From positions 62,001-126,000 of the forward strand of contig CAMCXO010000001.1 in the NCBI GenBank assembly GCA_945883565.1: 64,000 bases of DNA. The letters are read 5' to 3'. The notes below the pieces were generated by a model. The model had not been told where the DNA came from. It ran no database searches and saw only the letters and a list, made by a program, of their open reading frames with translations. The stretch is from Chryseobacterium gleum. GTDB lineage: Bacteria; Bacteroidota; Bacteroidia; Flavobacteriales; Schleiferiaceae. The position numbers were made by a program, and so were the translations under genes. This document shows positions 26,831-35,426 of the stretch, one piece after another; position 1 is the stretch's first letter; every line of letters starts with the position of its first letter.

Positions 26831-27220
26831 TTATTGATAATTAATCAAATTAATATACTTTTTAACAATCAATTTTATTTCTTCTATTTTGAAAGGCTTT
26901 CCTATAAAATCGTCGAATCCAGACTGAAGCGCTTTATCAATTGTTTCTTTGTCTACAAAAGCGCTTATGGCCACGATGGGTATTTTTCTATTGGTTGGCC
27001 TCTTGTAAATATATTCTGCCAATGAAATGCCATTTCCGTCGGGCAGCATTAAATCGCTTAAAACGATATCAGGATTTTCGATTAGAATACTCTCACGGGC
27101 TTGTTTTAAATTATATGCCAAAGAAAGCTGTAATTCAAATTCTTTGAGTATTTCTGAAATAATTTCAGAAATATAACGGTCGTCTTCTACAACTAAAACT
27201 TTGAACTTTCGGGTAAGCAT
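26831..27220 (-). CDS. Single-domain response regulator (CheY/Spo0F-like)
   Basis: 129-residue receiver with no output domain. Seen: acidic pair in VLVVEDDR, phosphoacceptor Asp56 in VLSDLMLP, Ser in AISAF, and Lys108 in IGKPF. The ATG at 27220 is chosen (MLTRKF); an upstream ATG at 27250 would add ten residues absent from the family. It overlaps the 3' end of the kinase gene by 28 bases, so it is translationally coupled to it. Probably shuttles phosphate between the kinase and the DHp-REC protein downstream, inferred from context. Confidence 0.88.
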   Translation of the reverse strand: MLTRKFKVLVVEDDRYISEIISEILKEFELQLSLAYNLKQARESILIENPDIVLSDLMLPDGNGISLAEYIYKRPTNRKIPIVAISAFVDKETIDKALQSGFDDFIGKPFKIEEIKLIVKKYINLINYQ

Positions 27221-29526
27221 GTTAACGGAATTCTTATGGTGAACATACAACCATTAGAACCATCAGATTGTGCGAATATTTCGCCATTAAACAATTCAAT
27301 TATTTGTTTGGCAATGGGTAAACCTAAACCAGTTCCTTCAATGCTTTGGGTGTTTGGTGCACGATAGAAAGATTCGAAAATAGAAATTAAACTATTTACT
27401 GGAATTCCAATGCCGTAATCTTTAACTTTTAATATACCGTATTCATTTGATTTTTCAACAATTACTTCTATAGGTATATTTGATTTTCCGTATTTAAATG
27501 CATTATCGAAAAGGTTGTAAACCACATGGCTGAACAGAAGCTTGTCAATTAAAACCTGGATATTCTGCTGTTTTCGTATAAAAATGAAGGAAGATGAATC
27601 AATTTCTATGTTTCGTTCATTGAATTCAACAACAAGACCTTCTACAAAATTTGCCAAGTCGACTTCTTCCGGCTTATAATCTTGTTTTTTAGATGATAAT
27701 TTGCCCAGCAAAAGAATGTCGTTCATTAAATTAGTAACCCTATCTATTTCCGTGGTTATTCGATTTAAATGGGTGTCAAAATCCGTTAGGTTTTTTTTCT
27801 GTAATTTGTATTGAATTAATTCTGTATTTCCACGTATTATGGTAAGTGGAGTTCTAAACTGGTGTGAGGCCATGCTTACGAAGCTTGTACGCTCGTCGGC
27901 GAGCTTTTGTAAAGCGCTGTTAATTTTTTCTTTTTCTAATTCTAAGCGTTTGCTTTCGGTATTGTCTCTGATGAAAGCCAAATAGGTTGAATTAGAAGTT
28001 GAGGGGGTTTTTAGAAGTTTGAATAAAGCTTCCAGGAAAAACTCTTTATTGTTGTACTTACGCAGAAATGTAAATTTTAAGTATTCGCCTTTTTTTAGTT
28101 TTTTAATTGATTCTATATGTACATTTCTAACTTCGTTTTCAAGTAAGTCGAAAAAAGGGGTTCCCGTAATTCTAGAAGCTGCTATACCCAATACTGTTTT
28201 TGATGATTGACTGGAATTTAATACCTTAAAGCTCGAATCTAGAATAAGAATTAAATCAACAGCCTCTTCTTGAATGGTTTGCAAAGTTATAAGAGATTCT
28301 TCCAGTGCGATGCGGTTGTTAACATTTTCGTGATCAGGTATTAAAGAGCCAAAAATCTTCTTTTTATCGCTTACGCTTTTCGATAAATAGAATTTAAACC
28401 ATTTTGGGCCTTTATGGGTGTTTAGTTGTAACTCGAGGAAAAGATGTACTGAATTGGAATTTAAAAACTCGGCTATTGTATCGAGATGTTTTCGATCGTC
28501 TGTGTGTATAAGGTTATTGAAGTCAATTTGATTATTAAAGACGATTGGTATGAGTTTATCGTGGTTTTTGTTTAGAATATTAAATGTAAATGAATGGTTG
28601 AATTCTAGAAAGTAAAAAGGCAGTGATTGAAGTATACTTTCTTGATACCGTAAATTTTCTTCAATTTTGTTGTTTCGTTCCTCCAGTTCGGTAATGTCAG
28701 TAGATAATCCAAGAACATATTTCTCTCCATGAAAAGTCATGGGCGACTTTATGGTTTGAAAAAGTCTTACATCGCCATTAAATTTTGTGAAAGGTTCAAT
28801 AAGTGTTACCGATTTGTTTTCTAAAAGAACAATATTATCTATTCTATCGAAGTTTTGCACTTCTTCATTATGACCATGAACTTCTGCATTAGGTTTGAAC
28901 TCCAGATCTTCTAATGGTAAATTAAAAAGCGCTCCTACAGCCTTATTTACTTTAATGAAATTACCGTACTTATCTTTTATAAAAATAAGGTGAGGGCTTG
29001 CATTAAAGATGGTGTCGAGTAGGGTGTTTTTTTGCTCGAGTTCTATGGCATTGATATGTTCTTTGTTTATGTCTCTTATGGTGCCAATAAGTCTAATGCC
29101 TTTTCCTTCGGAATTCTTTAGCAGTTTTGCTTTGTGTTCTGTATAAATGTATTGACCTGATTTGGTTCGCATTCGCTGAATGCTTTTACCCCAATACTCA
29201 CCATCAGACAAGAGAAACGCCTGAACTTTTTCTTTGGCAGTATGCAAATCATCTTGATGCACCAAGTCCTCCCAGGTTGAGAATTTGTGTGGCAATTCAT
29301 TTGGTAAATAGCCTAGAATTTGAAACCATTGAGAGCTAAAATGAACAACATCTGTTTCCAATTCCCAATCCCAAACGCCCTCTTTAGTTCCTTCGAGAGC
29401 CAACAGATTTCGCGCGCTTTCAACATTAACGTAATGTTCTAGAAACAGAGCATTTAGTTCGGGCTTGGCTTCAATTTGGTTGAGGATTTCTTGAAATTCT
29501 TTGGAGAACATATAGGAAAGACTCAA
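27193..29526 (-). CDS. Multi-PAS hybrid-less sensor histidine kinase
   Basis: 777-residue kinase without obvious membrane segments, so cytoplasmic. Seen: PAS domains at roughly 35-155 (with GTKEGVWDWE), 165-285 (FNASPHLIFIKDKYGNFIKVN), 300-400 and 415-530; then HisKA with His555 in SHQFRTPLT, N box NLFDNAFKYGKS, G1 KDYGIGIP and G2 GTGLGLPIAK. The PAS-rich front suggests sensing of a cytoplasmic ligand, redox state or light/energy signal, but no haem or flavin motif was recognised. Two bases separate it from the upstream AraC-type regulator gene. Confidence 0.92.
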   Translation of the reverse strand: MSLSYMFSKEFQEILNQIEAKPELNALFLEHYVNVESARNLLALEGTKEGVWDWELETDVVHFSSQWFQILGYLPNELPHKFSTWEDLVHQDDLHTAKEKVQAFLLSDGEYWGKSIQRMRTKSGQYIYTEHKAKLLKNSEGKGIRLIGTIRDINKEHINAIELEQKNTLLDTIFNASPHLIFIKDKYGNFIKVNKAVGALFNLPLEDLEFKPNAEVHGHNEEVQNFDRIDNIVLLENKSVTLIEPFTKFNGDVRLFQTIKSPMTFHGEKYVLGLSTDITELEERNNKIEENLRYQESILQSLPFYFLEFNHSFTFNILNKNHDKLIPIVFNNQIDFNNLIHTDDRKHLDTIAEFLNSNSVHLFLELQLNTHKGPKWFKFYLSKSVSDKKKIFGSLIPDHENVNNRIALEESLITLQTIQEEAVDLILILDSSFKVLNSSQSSKTVLGIAASRITGTPFFDLLENEVRNVHIESIKKLKKGEYLKFTFLRKYNNKEFFLEALFKLLKTPSTSNSTYLAFIRDNTESKRLELEKEKINSALQKLADERTSFVSMASHQFRTPLTIIRGNTELIQYKLQKKNLTDFDTHLNRITTEIDRVTNLMNDILLLGKLSSKKQDYKPEEVDLANFVEGLVVEFNERNIEIDSSSFIFIRKQQNIQVLIDKLLFSHVVYNLFDNAFKYGKSNIPIEVIVEKSNEYGILKVKDYGIGIPVNSLISIFESFYRAPNTQSIEGTGLGLPIAKQIIELFNGEIFAQSDGSNGCMFTIRIPLTCLPESSKF

Positions 29527-29528
29527 AC

Positions 29529-30329
29529 TTAGTTTTGATTGTTTTCTTGTGTTTTTTGAAATCGCAGCGGGCTAATTCCGAATTCTTTTTTAAAGTCGAC
29601 AGAGAAGTAAGTGATATTACTGTAATCTAACATTTGGGCTATTTCGGAAATGTTTCCGGCGTGTTTGGCCAATAAAATTTTGGCCTTATTAAGCCGTTTT
29701 TTTCGGCAATAGTTTTTGCATGTGGTATTGAGGTGATTTCGGAAATGGCGATTTAAGGTATTGGTGCTCATACCCAAAGCTTCGGCCAGTTGTTTGCATG
29801 TTGGAAACTTATCGTTTTCGAAATTATTAATTAACAGCTCTATACGCTGCCTGAATCGATGGGCTTCTGAACTAATTTCGGTGCTTAGTTCGGCTTTAAT
29901 GGCATAGTTGAATTCAATTTCTTTGGTATAATTCATTAAGCGCTTCAAAATGGTAATCAATTCTTCGTTGGCAAAAGGCTTTGATAAGAAATAATTCGCC
30001 CCGGAATTAAGACTCTTAAGCCGATTGCTTAGATCGCTGTAAGCGCTCAACATCAAAATAGGGGTGTTTTCGTAACCTAGTTCTCTTCTAATTCCACCTA
30101 CAATTTCGAAGCCTGTTTCGCCCGGTAGGTCGATGTCGCATATAATAAGGTCGAATTTAATTCTGGAAATGGATTCCAAGGCTTCACTTCCATTCAGTGC
30201 GGTTCCTACTTCGAAGCCTTCAAGTTGTAAAATTTCTTCAAGGAAAAGCAAAATACCAGGGTTGTCGTCGATAATAAGCACCTTGCCTAAGTTGCTTGAA
30301 GAAGATTGATTTTGTGTGTTGCTTTGCAT
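29529..30329 (-). CDS. Response regulator with AraC-type DNA-binding domain
   Basis: 266 residues: receiver domain (about 14-130) with DDN, phosphoacceptor Asp65 in IICDIDLPG and Lys117 in LSKPF; a linker of about 35 residues; then two helix-turn-helix units of AraC type (LAEALGMSTNTLNRHFR and ISEIAQMLDYSNITYFSVDFKKEFG). First gene of the four-gene phosphorelay unit and the only one with a DNA-binding domain, so the output of the locus is transcriptional. The 600 bases upstream hold no other clear gene; imperfect -7 boxes lie within 60 bases of the start. Confidence 0.92.
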   Translation of the reverse strand: MQSNTQNQSSSSNLGKVLIIDDNPGILLFLEEILQLEGFEVGTALNGSEALESISRIKFDLIICDIDLPGETGFEIVGGIRRELGYENTPILMLSAYSDLSNRLKSLNSGANYFLSKPFANEELITILKRLMNYTKEIEFNYAIKAELSTEISSEAHRFRQRIELLINNFENDKFPTCKQLAEALGMSTNTLNRHFRNHLNTTCKNYCRKKRLNKAKILLAKHAGNISEIAQMLDYSNITYFSVDFKKEFGISPLRFQKTQENNQN

Positions 30330-30742
30330 GTTTAAGACTGCTAAATATTAATTAAGCGGCCCAATGAGAAATGCAAAAGCACAAATATTAGGCGGCTTTA
30401 CAAAGCTTCATAAAAAAGGGTGAAAATTGTTTTTACAAATCGCACAAAGATTATCGTAATCGCAACGCTAAAAATATTAAATGAAATAAGATTAATACAT
30501 ATTAATGATGTTTAATTATGTTTTAAATCATTCAAATAGTGTTAAAATATTGATTAATAATAAATACAAAATCAATGCATTATGCTATTTTAAATGAAAA
30601 ATTAAAGTTTTAATTTGGTTGATTTTATGCTTCTAGTGAGGTTGTTTAAGTCAATTTTTACAAATGTGTAGTAATTTAATTAATTTTAATACCCAATATA
30701 CGATTTTATGGTTTTGCGCAATAGCGGTTTAAAATATAAAAA
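30330..30742. other. AT-rich intergenic region upstream of the AraC-type regulator
   Basis: About 410 bases, strongly AT-rich. Reading toward the regulator gene, AATATTTG and TGCTTTTG (each one base off TAnnTTTG) lie 45-60 bases before the start. No terminator or structured RNA could be recognised by eye. Confidence 0.4.
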
Positions 30743-30877
30743 ATGGATTTTATACCAGCATTTAAACATCTGTTTAAAAATTTCTATTTGGAGCTCAAAA
30801 ACCATACAACATCGAATGCTGTGTTCCAGAGATTGCAAAGTAAAGCCCGGAGCCGATTAACAGGAACTAAATGGTAG
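30743..30877 (+). CDS. Candidate 44-residue small ORF, unknown
   Basis: Open frame beginning MDFIPAFKHLFKNF and ending RSRLTGTKW. It is basic and amphipathic, with a plausible residue composition, and is the only frame of this length in the 666-base gap. Upstream sequence is the A-rich type usual before Bacteroidota starts, but no promoter with both boxes was found. Chance occurrence is quite possible. Confidence 0.25.
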   Translation: MDFIPAFKHLFKNFYLELKNHTTSNAVFQRLQSKARSRLTGTKW

Positions 30878-30932
30878 AAGGAATAGTATTTGGCGGCGAG
30901 GGCTTGGAGCGTAAAAGCCCTGTTCAGGCACC

Positions 30933-30970
30933 AAAAAAAGCAAAACCCCTTGCAAAGTGGCAAAGGGTTT
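30933..30970 (-). terminator. Rho-independent terminator of the 35.2-31.0 kb unit
   Basis: Stem of 11 pairs with one mismatch (30943-30953 with 30960-30970, six-base loop), followed on the minus strand by a T-rich tail (complement of the A run at 30933-30939). It lies 26 bases after the stop of the 3-hydroxybutyryl-CoA dehydrogenase gene. Confidence 0.8.
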
Positions 30971-30995
30971 AACTTTGGGATTGGAGTCGGGTTTG

Positions 30996-31883
30996 TTATT
31001 TAAAAGCGACGCTTACCGTTTCGGCTTTGGGGCCGTGGCTGTAATCGTAGAAACCTTCGCCCGATTTTACACCAAGTTTACCCGCCATAACCATATTGAC
31101 CAAGAGGGGAGATGGGGCGTATTTGGGGTTTCCAAAACCTTGATATAAAACGTTCAAAATAGACAGACATACATCGAGGCCAATAAAATCGGCCAGTTGA
31201 AGAGGTCCCATTGGATGTGCCATTCCTAGTTTCATGATGGTATCGATTTCGCTTACGCCGGCCACCCCTTCGTGAAGGCTGATGATGGCTTCATTTATCA
31301 TGGGCATAAGAATACGGTTGGCTACGAAACCGGGGTAATCGTTACAAGGAACAGGGATTTTACCTAGTTTTTGGCTTAAATTGATGATGGTTTCTGTTAC
31401 CTCAGATGCAGTAGCATAGCCATTTATAATTTCTACCAGCTTCATAACCGGTACAGGGTTCATAAAATGCATGCCAATTACCTGACTTGGCCGGTTTGTA
31501 CTTGAAGCTATTTTGGTTATAGAAATACTTGAGGTATTGGTGGCCAGGATAGCGTTTTTCGGTGCGTTTTGATCTATTTCTTTGAAAATACGAAGTTTAA
31601 GTTCGGTGTTTTCGGTAGCAGCTTCTACTATAAGATCGGCATTTTGAACGCCTTGAGCAATACTGGAAGCAGTAGAAATTCTATTAAGAATGTTCGGTTT
31701 TTCGGTTTCTGAAAGACTGCCTTTGGCAATTTGTCGATCGAGGTTTTTTGAAATGGTTTGCAGGGCTTTCTGCAGAGCTGCATCGGAAACATCGATTAGA
31801 GTGGTTTCGTAGCCCGATTGTGCAAAGACATGTGCAATGCCATTGCCCATAGTTCCTGCACCTATAACACTGATTTTGTTCAT
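30996..31883 (-). CDS. hbd: 3-hydroxybutyryl-CoA dehydrogenase
   Basis: NAD(P)-dependent 3-hydroxyacyl-CoA dehydrogenase for short-chain beta-oxidation or butyrate-type metabolism, in the cytoplasm. Seen: Rossmann motif VIGAGTMGNGIAH (residues 5-17), NTSSISITKIA, the catalytic His in IGMHFMNPVPVM, and the C-terminal domain with PGFVANRILMPMINEA and GMAHPMGPLQLADFIGLD. 295 residues is typical of the single-domain bacterial enzyme. Last gene of a unit whose other members are surface-polysaccharide-like; it follows the glycosylphosphotransferase gene after 17 bases and precedes the terminator. Confidence 0.95.
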   Translation of the reverse strand: MNKISVIGAGTMGNGIAHVFAQSGYETTLIDVSDAALQKALQTISKNLDRQIAKGSLSETEKPNILNRISTASSIAQGVQNADLIVEAATENTELKLRIFKEIDQNAPKNAILATNTSSISITKIASSTNRPSQVIGMHFMNPVPVMKLVEIINGYATASEVTETIINLSQKLGKIPVPCNDYPGFVANRILMPMINEAIISLHEGVAGVSEIDTIMKLGMAHPMGPLQLADFIGLDVCLSILNVLYQGFGNPKYAPSPLLVNMVMAGKLGVKSGEGFYDYSHGPKAETVSVAFK

Positions 31884-31900
31884 ATTGGGGGTTATTTGGT

Positions 31901-33325
31901 TTATTTTCCTCTTCCTTGTAAAACTATTAATACGGTGTAAATTAATATCTTTAAATCGTTCAAAAGGTTCATATTTTCAATATAGATAATATCGTACTTT
32001 AACCTTTGTATCATTTCATCCACATTTTCGGCGTAGCCAAATTTAACCATTCCCCAAGAGGTAATACCTGGCTTAACTTTTTGTAGATGAACATAATGGG
32101 GGGCCTTTTCAACTATTTGGTTGATGTAAAACTGACGTTCGGGCCTTGGGCCAACAATAGACATTTCGCCTTTTAAAACATTTACAAACTGAGGCAGCTC
32201 GTCGAGTCGATACATTCGCATGAATCGCCCCCATGGGGTAATGCGCTCATCATTTTCTGAAGAAAGTTGGGGCCCGGTCGCTTCGGCATCTTTGTACATA
32301 GAACGGAATTTTAGAATAAAAAATTTACGTCCATTTAGCCCAATGCGCTCTTGTTTGTAAAGAATTGAGCCAGAAGAAGAGAAGCGCACCATAATGGCGC
32401 AAAAGGCAATAAGAGGAGAAAGAATAACCAAGGTGACCAAAGAAAAAATAAGGTCGAAAAGGCGTTTGCCCATTTTTTGCCAAATAGGCATAAGTTCGCG
32501 GCGAATTTCAACCAATGGAGCGCCATAAGACTCTAGTCGAACTTGCCCCGACAAAATGTCGTACATGTCTGGGACAACATGAATTCGAAGATTTTCGTTG
32601 GCTTCCAGTAAGTTAAGAATTCGTTCGAGTTTATCGTGTTCGCGTGTTTCAATAGCGATAATAACCTCTTCGATTTTATGTTCTTTAATAATTTGGTTGA
32701 TGTGGGTGTATTCTCCTAAATAGTTGAGGTTTTGCTCCATAAGGAAGCGAATGTTGTTGTTGACACTTACAAAGCCCACAAATTGGAAACCGGCAGATTT
32801 TTTCTGGTTTTTTAAGTCGTTATAAAGCTCAACGGCTATGGCATTTGAACCCACCATAAGTGTTGGAAAACCTATGATTCGATTTTTGATTCGATGGGCC
32901 GAGATACTGGTAATTATGGTTCTGTAAAGGGAGGTGAGTCCAAAGTGAAGACCAAAGTAGAGGCTGAAAATAAGATAGTAATCGCGGTAATTGGCCACTA
33001 CATCGTCGAGCATTAAAGCAAAGAAGATAATGACCCCTCCGCCTAAACTTAAACCAAAAGTATTTATTAGGTCTTTGAGCCGCGAGCGCCTAAAGGGATC
33101 TTTGTAGAAAGCGGTAAGGTAGTATAAGGATAACCAAAAAAGAGCCACCCAAAGACTGCCTTGCCAGTAGCGCAAATCGGCATCAAAAGGGAATGTTTCG
33201 GTTAGAGGTAAAGATTCGAGACGCGTTTTGCGGAAAATAAAAAGCCCTGAATATGCCTGCCAAGCACTTAGGGCATCGGCAAGCATGTATAAAATTCGCT
33301 GAATTTGAACGTTTTTAGTTCTCAA
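31901..33325 (-). CDS. Polyprenyl-phosphate glycosylphosphotransferase (WcaJ/WbaP-like)
   Basis: Inner-membrane enzyme that loads the first sugar-1-phosphate of an exopolysaccharide or O-antigen repeat onto undecaprenyl phosphate. Seen: four N-terminal hydrophobic segments (about 10-125), a CoA-binding-like cytoplasmic domain (about 145-260), a further TM (LFDLIFSLVTLVILSPLIAF) and the catalytic domain with KQERIGLNGRKFFILKFRSM, the DELPQF motif and GPRPER. 474 residues matches the family. It overlaps the upstream lipoprotein gene by four bases. No glycosyltransferases or Wzx/Wzy are nearby. Confidence 0.92.
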   Translation of the reverse strand: MRTKNVQIQRILYMLADALSAWQAYSGLFIFRKTRLESLPLTETFPFDADLRYWQGSLWVALFWLSLYYLTAFYKDPFRRSRLKDLINTFGLSLGGGVIIFFALMLDDVVANYRDYYLIFSLYFGLHFGLTSLYRTIITSISAHRIKNRIIGFPTLMVGSNAIAVELYNDLKNQKKSAGFQFVGFVSVNNNIRFLMEQNLNYLGEYTHINQIIKEHKIEEVIIAIETREHDKLERILNLLEANENLRIHVVPDMYDILSGQVRLESYGAPLVEIRRELMPIWQKMGKRLFDLIFSLVTLVILSPLIAFCAIMVRFSSSGSILYKQERIGLNGRKFFILKFRSMYKDAEATGPQLSSENDERITPWGRFMRMYRLDELPQFVNVLKGEMSIVGPRPERQFYINQIVEKAPHYVHLQKVKPGITSWGMVKFGYAENVDEMIQRLKYDIIYIENMNLLNDLKILIYTVLIVLQGRGK

Positions 33326-34215
33326 TATACCAATTTGAGATTGTCGAAAAGAATTTGTTTGGGGCCTTGTCCTTCGGTATTAATGGCGCCCAGAAACACT
33401 TTGTAATCGATTACATTCGGGTAACCATTTACATCTGCAAATAGGTTGATGTAAATTTTATTCCATGAATTGTTTGGGTTGATACGCACAGTAGCAGCTT
33501 GAACGATGCCAACATTTGCTGAATTAATTATTAGGCCAACGGCGATTGGGGCCTCGGTTTTGTAATCGAGTTCTAAGTAAACCGGCTGGTTTCTGGGTAT
33601 TTGGAATCCGGTTTCTGAGTTTACTTCAAAAAGCATATCGGCATCGGCTAAATAGCCAATACCGCTAAAATTATTTGTTTCGCCGGGCCATTGAAACAGA
33701 TGTTCAGGCAGCTGAGAACGGTAAACAATGGTGTCGCTACGGCTGCTTACCTGAAGGTTTAACCCAATGCCTTCAAAATTTTCAACTACCCGCACCTCAC
33801 CAAATTCAGAATAGGTGAAAACCGGATGGTTGCTGTTGGTTGAGGCAATTAAGGTGGTGTCGAGAGGGTTTAGCTCGAATGTTTTTTCAAACGGAGCATA
33901 AAAAGGGTACACAGATCGTGTGCTTTGCATGCCATTCTCGTTGATGCCTGCATCTAGTCTAATTTTAACACTACCAGAAGCCAAAACCGGAATTACAGCC
34001 GGGAGCTCAAAAACGCCTATTGACTTTCCATTGGCTTCTACCCAAACGGTGGTAATTTTATGAGAAGCACTTCCTTGCAAAGTGAAGTTGGTAGAAACAG
34101 AAGCGCTGTCAATTTTCAAATAAGCCGGAATCTCGCTTCTAAGGTCATCTTTATTGCAAGAAATTGTAAATAATGCGCTTAATATCAGCGCGATTAATAG
34201 TAAAGGTTTCATCAA
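33322..34215 (-). CDS. Lipoprotein of unknown function, beta-rich
   Basis: 297 residues with a signal peptide and lipobox LFTISCNKDD (Cys20), so a periplasm-facing or surface lipoprotein. The rest is beta-strand-rich: an N-terminal Ig/carbohydrate-binding-like half (about 30-130) and a C-terminal half (about 145-297) that ends in NSWNKIYINLFADVNG and QILFDNLKLVY, resembling the end of jelly-roll carbohydrate-binding modules. No catalytic motif was recognised. It lies between the Gfo/Idh oxidoreductase gene (five bases away) and the sugar transferase gene (four-base overlap), so a role in cell-surface polysaccharide is plausible. Confidence 0.75.
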   Translation of the reverse strand: MMKPLLLIALILSALFTISCNKDDLRSEIPAYLKIDSASVSTNFTLQGSASHKITTVWVEANGKSIGVFELPAVIPVLASGSVKIRLDAGINENGMQSTRSVYPFYAPFEKTFELNPLDTTLIASTNSNHPVFTYSEFGEVRVVENFEGIGLNLQVSSRSDTIVYRSQLPEHLFQWPGETNNFSGIGYLADADMLFEVNSETGFQIPRNQPVYLELDYKTEAPIAVGLIINSANVGIVQAATVRINPNNSWNKIYINLFADVNGYPNVIDYKVFLGAINTEGQGPKQILFDNLKLVY

Positions 34216-34220
34216 ATAGC

Positions 34221-35195
34221 CTACAGTGATTGCCGATTCATTTCGTTTAAAATGCGGTGAGCCACTACTAAGGCATCAACCCCATCTTGAATGGTAACGA
34301 AGGTGGGTTGCTTTTTATTGATTGAGATGGCTAAAGATTTTAACTCTTCTTTAATGGCGTTGGAGGCCTCTATTTCTGGTCTTTCAAATAAAATTTGTTT
34401 TTGCTTGCCGTTGGGAAGGTCTAAAACCATTGCATACGGGTCGTTGGATTGAGCGTCTTGCATTCGAACAAGTTCGGCTTGTTTTTCGAGGAAGTCAACC
34501 GTTATATAGGCATCGCGCTGAAAAAAACGGGCTTTCCGCATTTTTTTGAGGCTAATTCTGCTTGCGGTTAGGTTGGCTACACAGCCATTCTCGAATTCCA
34601 AGCGTGCATTGGCAATATCGGGTGTATCGCTTACCACCGAAACACCACTGGCATGAAGGTTCTTTAATTTGGATTTTACCGTACTTAATACAATGTCAAT
34701 ATCGTGAATCATTAAGTCGAGTACCACAGGCACATCGGTGCCCCGTGGATTGAATTCGCTTAAACGATGTGCTTCAATAAACATAGGTTGATGAAGGTGC
34801 TGAAGAACTGCCAAAAAAGCCGGATTAAAGCGCTCAACATGACCAACTTGAACACTACAGCCTGAGGATGACGCCGTGTTTAACAATAACTGAGCTTCAT
34901 TTACGGTGTGTGTAATGGGTTTTTCTATAAAAAGGTGTTTACCATGTTTTAGAGCCAGCATGGCGCATTCGAAATGAGATAGAGTAGGGGTAACGATGTC
35001 TACTACATCTACAGCCATTATTAACTCTTCCAAGCTTTGATAGGCTGTTAGTTCCAATTCGGAAGCCGATGCTTCAGCCACCTGCGGATTAGGGTCGTAA
35101 AAGCCTGTTAATTCGAAGTACTCTGGCAACAGCTTGAGGCACTTCAAATGAATTTTACCCAGATGACCAGCACCCAGAACACCAATTTTCAACAT
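34221..35195 (-). CDS. Gfo/Idh/MocA-family NAD(P) oxidoreductase
   Basis: Cytoplasmic sugar (or sugar-like) dehydrogenase. Seen: Rossmann motif KIGVLGAGHLGKIH at the very N-terminus, VDIVTPTLSHFECA, the conserved catalytic Lys in EKPIT, and a C-terminal domain with LDLMIHDIDIVL. 324 residues. The ATG at 35195 is chosen because it gives the family N-terminus and because the promoter (35200-35229) leaves no room for the longer frame that begins at 35228. First gene of the unit; could make an oxidised or amino-sugar precursor for the glycosylphosphotransferase product, but the substrate is unknown. Confidence 0.9.
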   Translation of the reverse strand: MLKIGVLGAGHLGKIHLKCLKLLPEYFELTGFYDPNPQVAEASASELELTAYQSLEELIMAVDVVDIVTPTLSHFECAMLALKHGKHLFIEKPITHTVNEAQLLLNTASSSGCSVQVGHVERFNPAFLAVLQHLHQPMFIEAHRLSEFNPRGTDVPVVLDLMIHDIDIVLSTVKSKLKNLHASGVSVVSDTPDIANARLEFENGCVANLTASRISLKKMRKARFFQRDAYITVDFLEKQAELVRMQDAQSNDPYAMVLDLPNGKQKQILFERPEIEASNAIKEELKSLAISINKKQPTFVTIQDGVDALVVAHRILNEMNRQSL

Positions 35196-35199
35196 GAGG

Positions 35200-35229
35200 C
35201 AAATGTAAAGGAGGGTAGGCACAGACAAA
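35200..35229 (-). promoter_or_regulatory. Strong Bacteroidota-type promoter, four-base leader
   Basis: On the minus strand TTTG (35226-35229), an 18-base spacer, then TACATTTG (35200-35207), an exact TAnnTTTG box. The ATG at 35195 follows just four bases after the box, so the transcript is predicted to be leaderless or nearly so. This also fixes the start of the oxidoreductase gene. Confidence 0.7.
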
Positions 35230-35426
35230 AGGAAGGATTTTGATTTTCAAAATGTACTTCACTCAGTTTTCTGGTATTTGACTCTTCGCTATGTACAAGC
35301 CGAAAAAGTTTGAAGCCTAAAAAAGGCAGTTAGTATGAGAATGGTTAAAAGTGAAGATAATTGGAGGATTTAGAAAATATTATTGAACAATTGAGGGGTT
35401 CATTTGCAAATTGAATTTAAATAAGT
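35230..35426. other. Short intergenic region, no gene seen
   Basis: About 200 bases between the oxidoreductase promoter and a possible small gene. A TTCATTTG (one mismatch from the -7 box) lies near 35400, without a good -33 partner. Confidence 0.4.
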
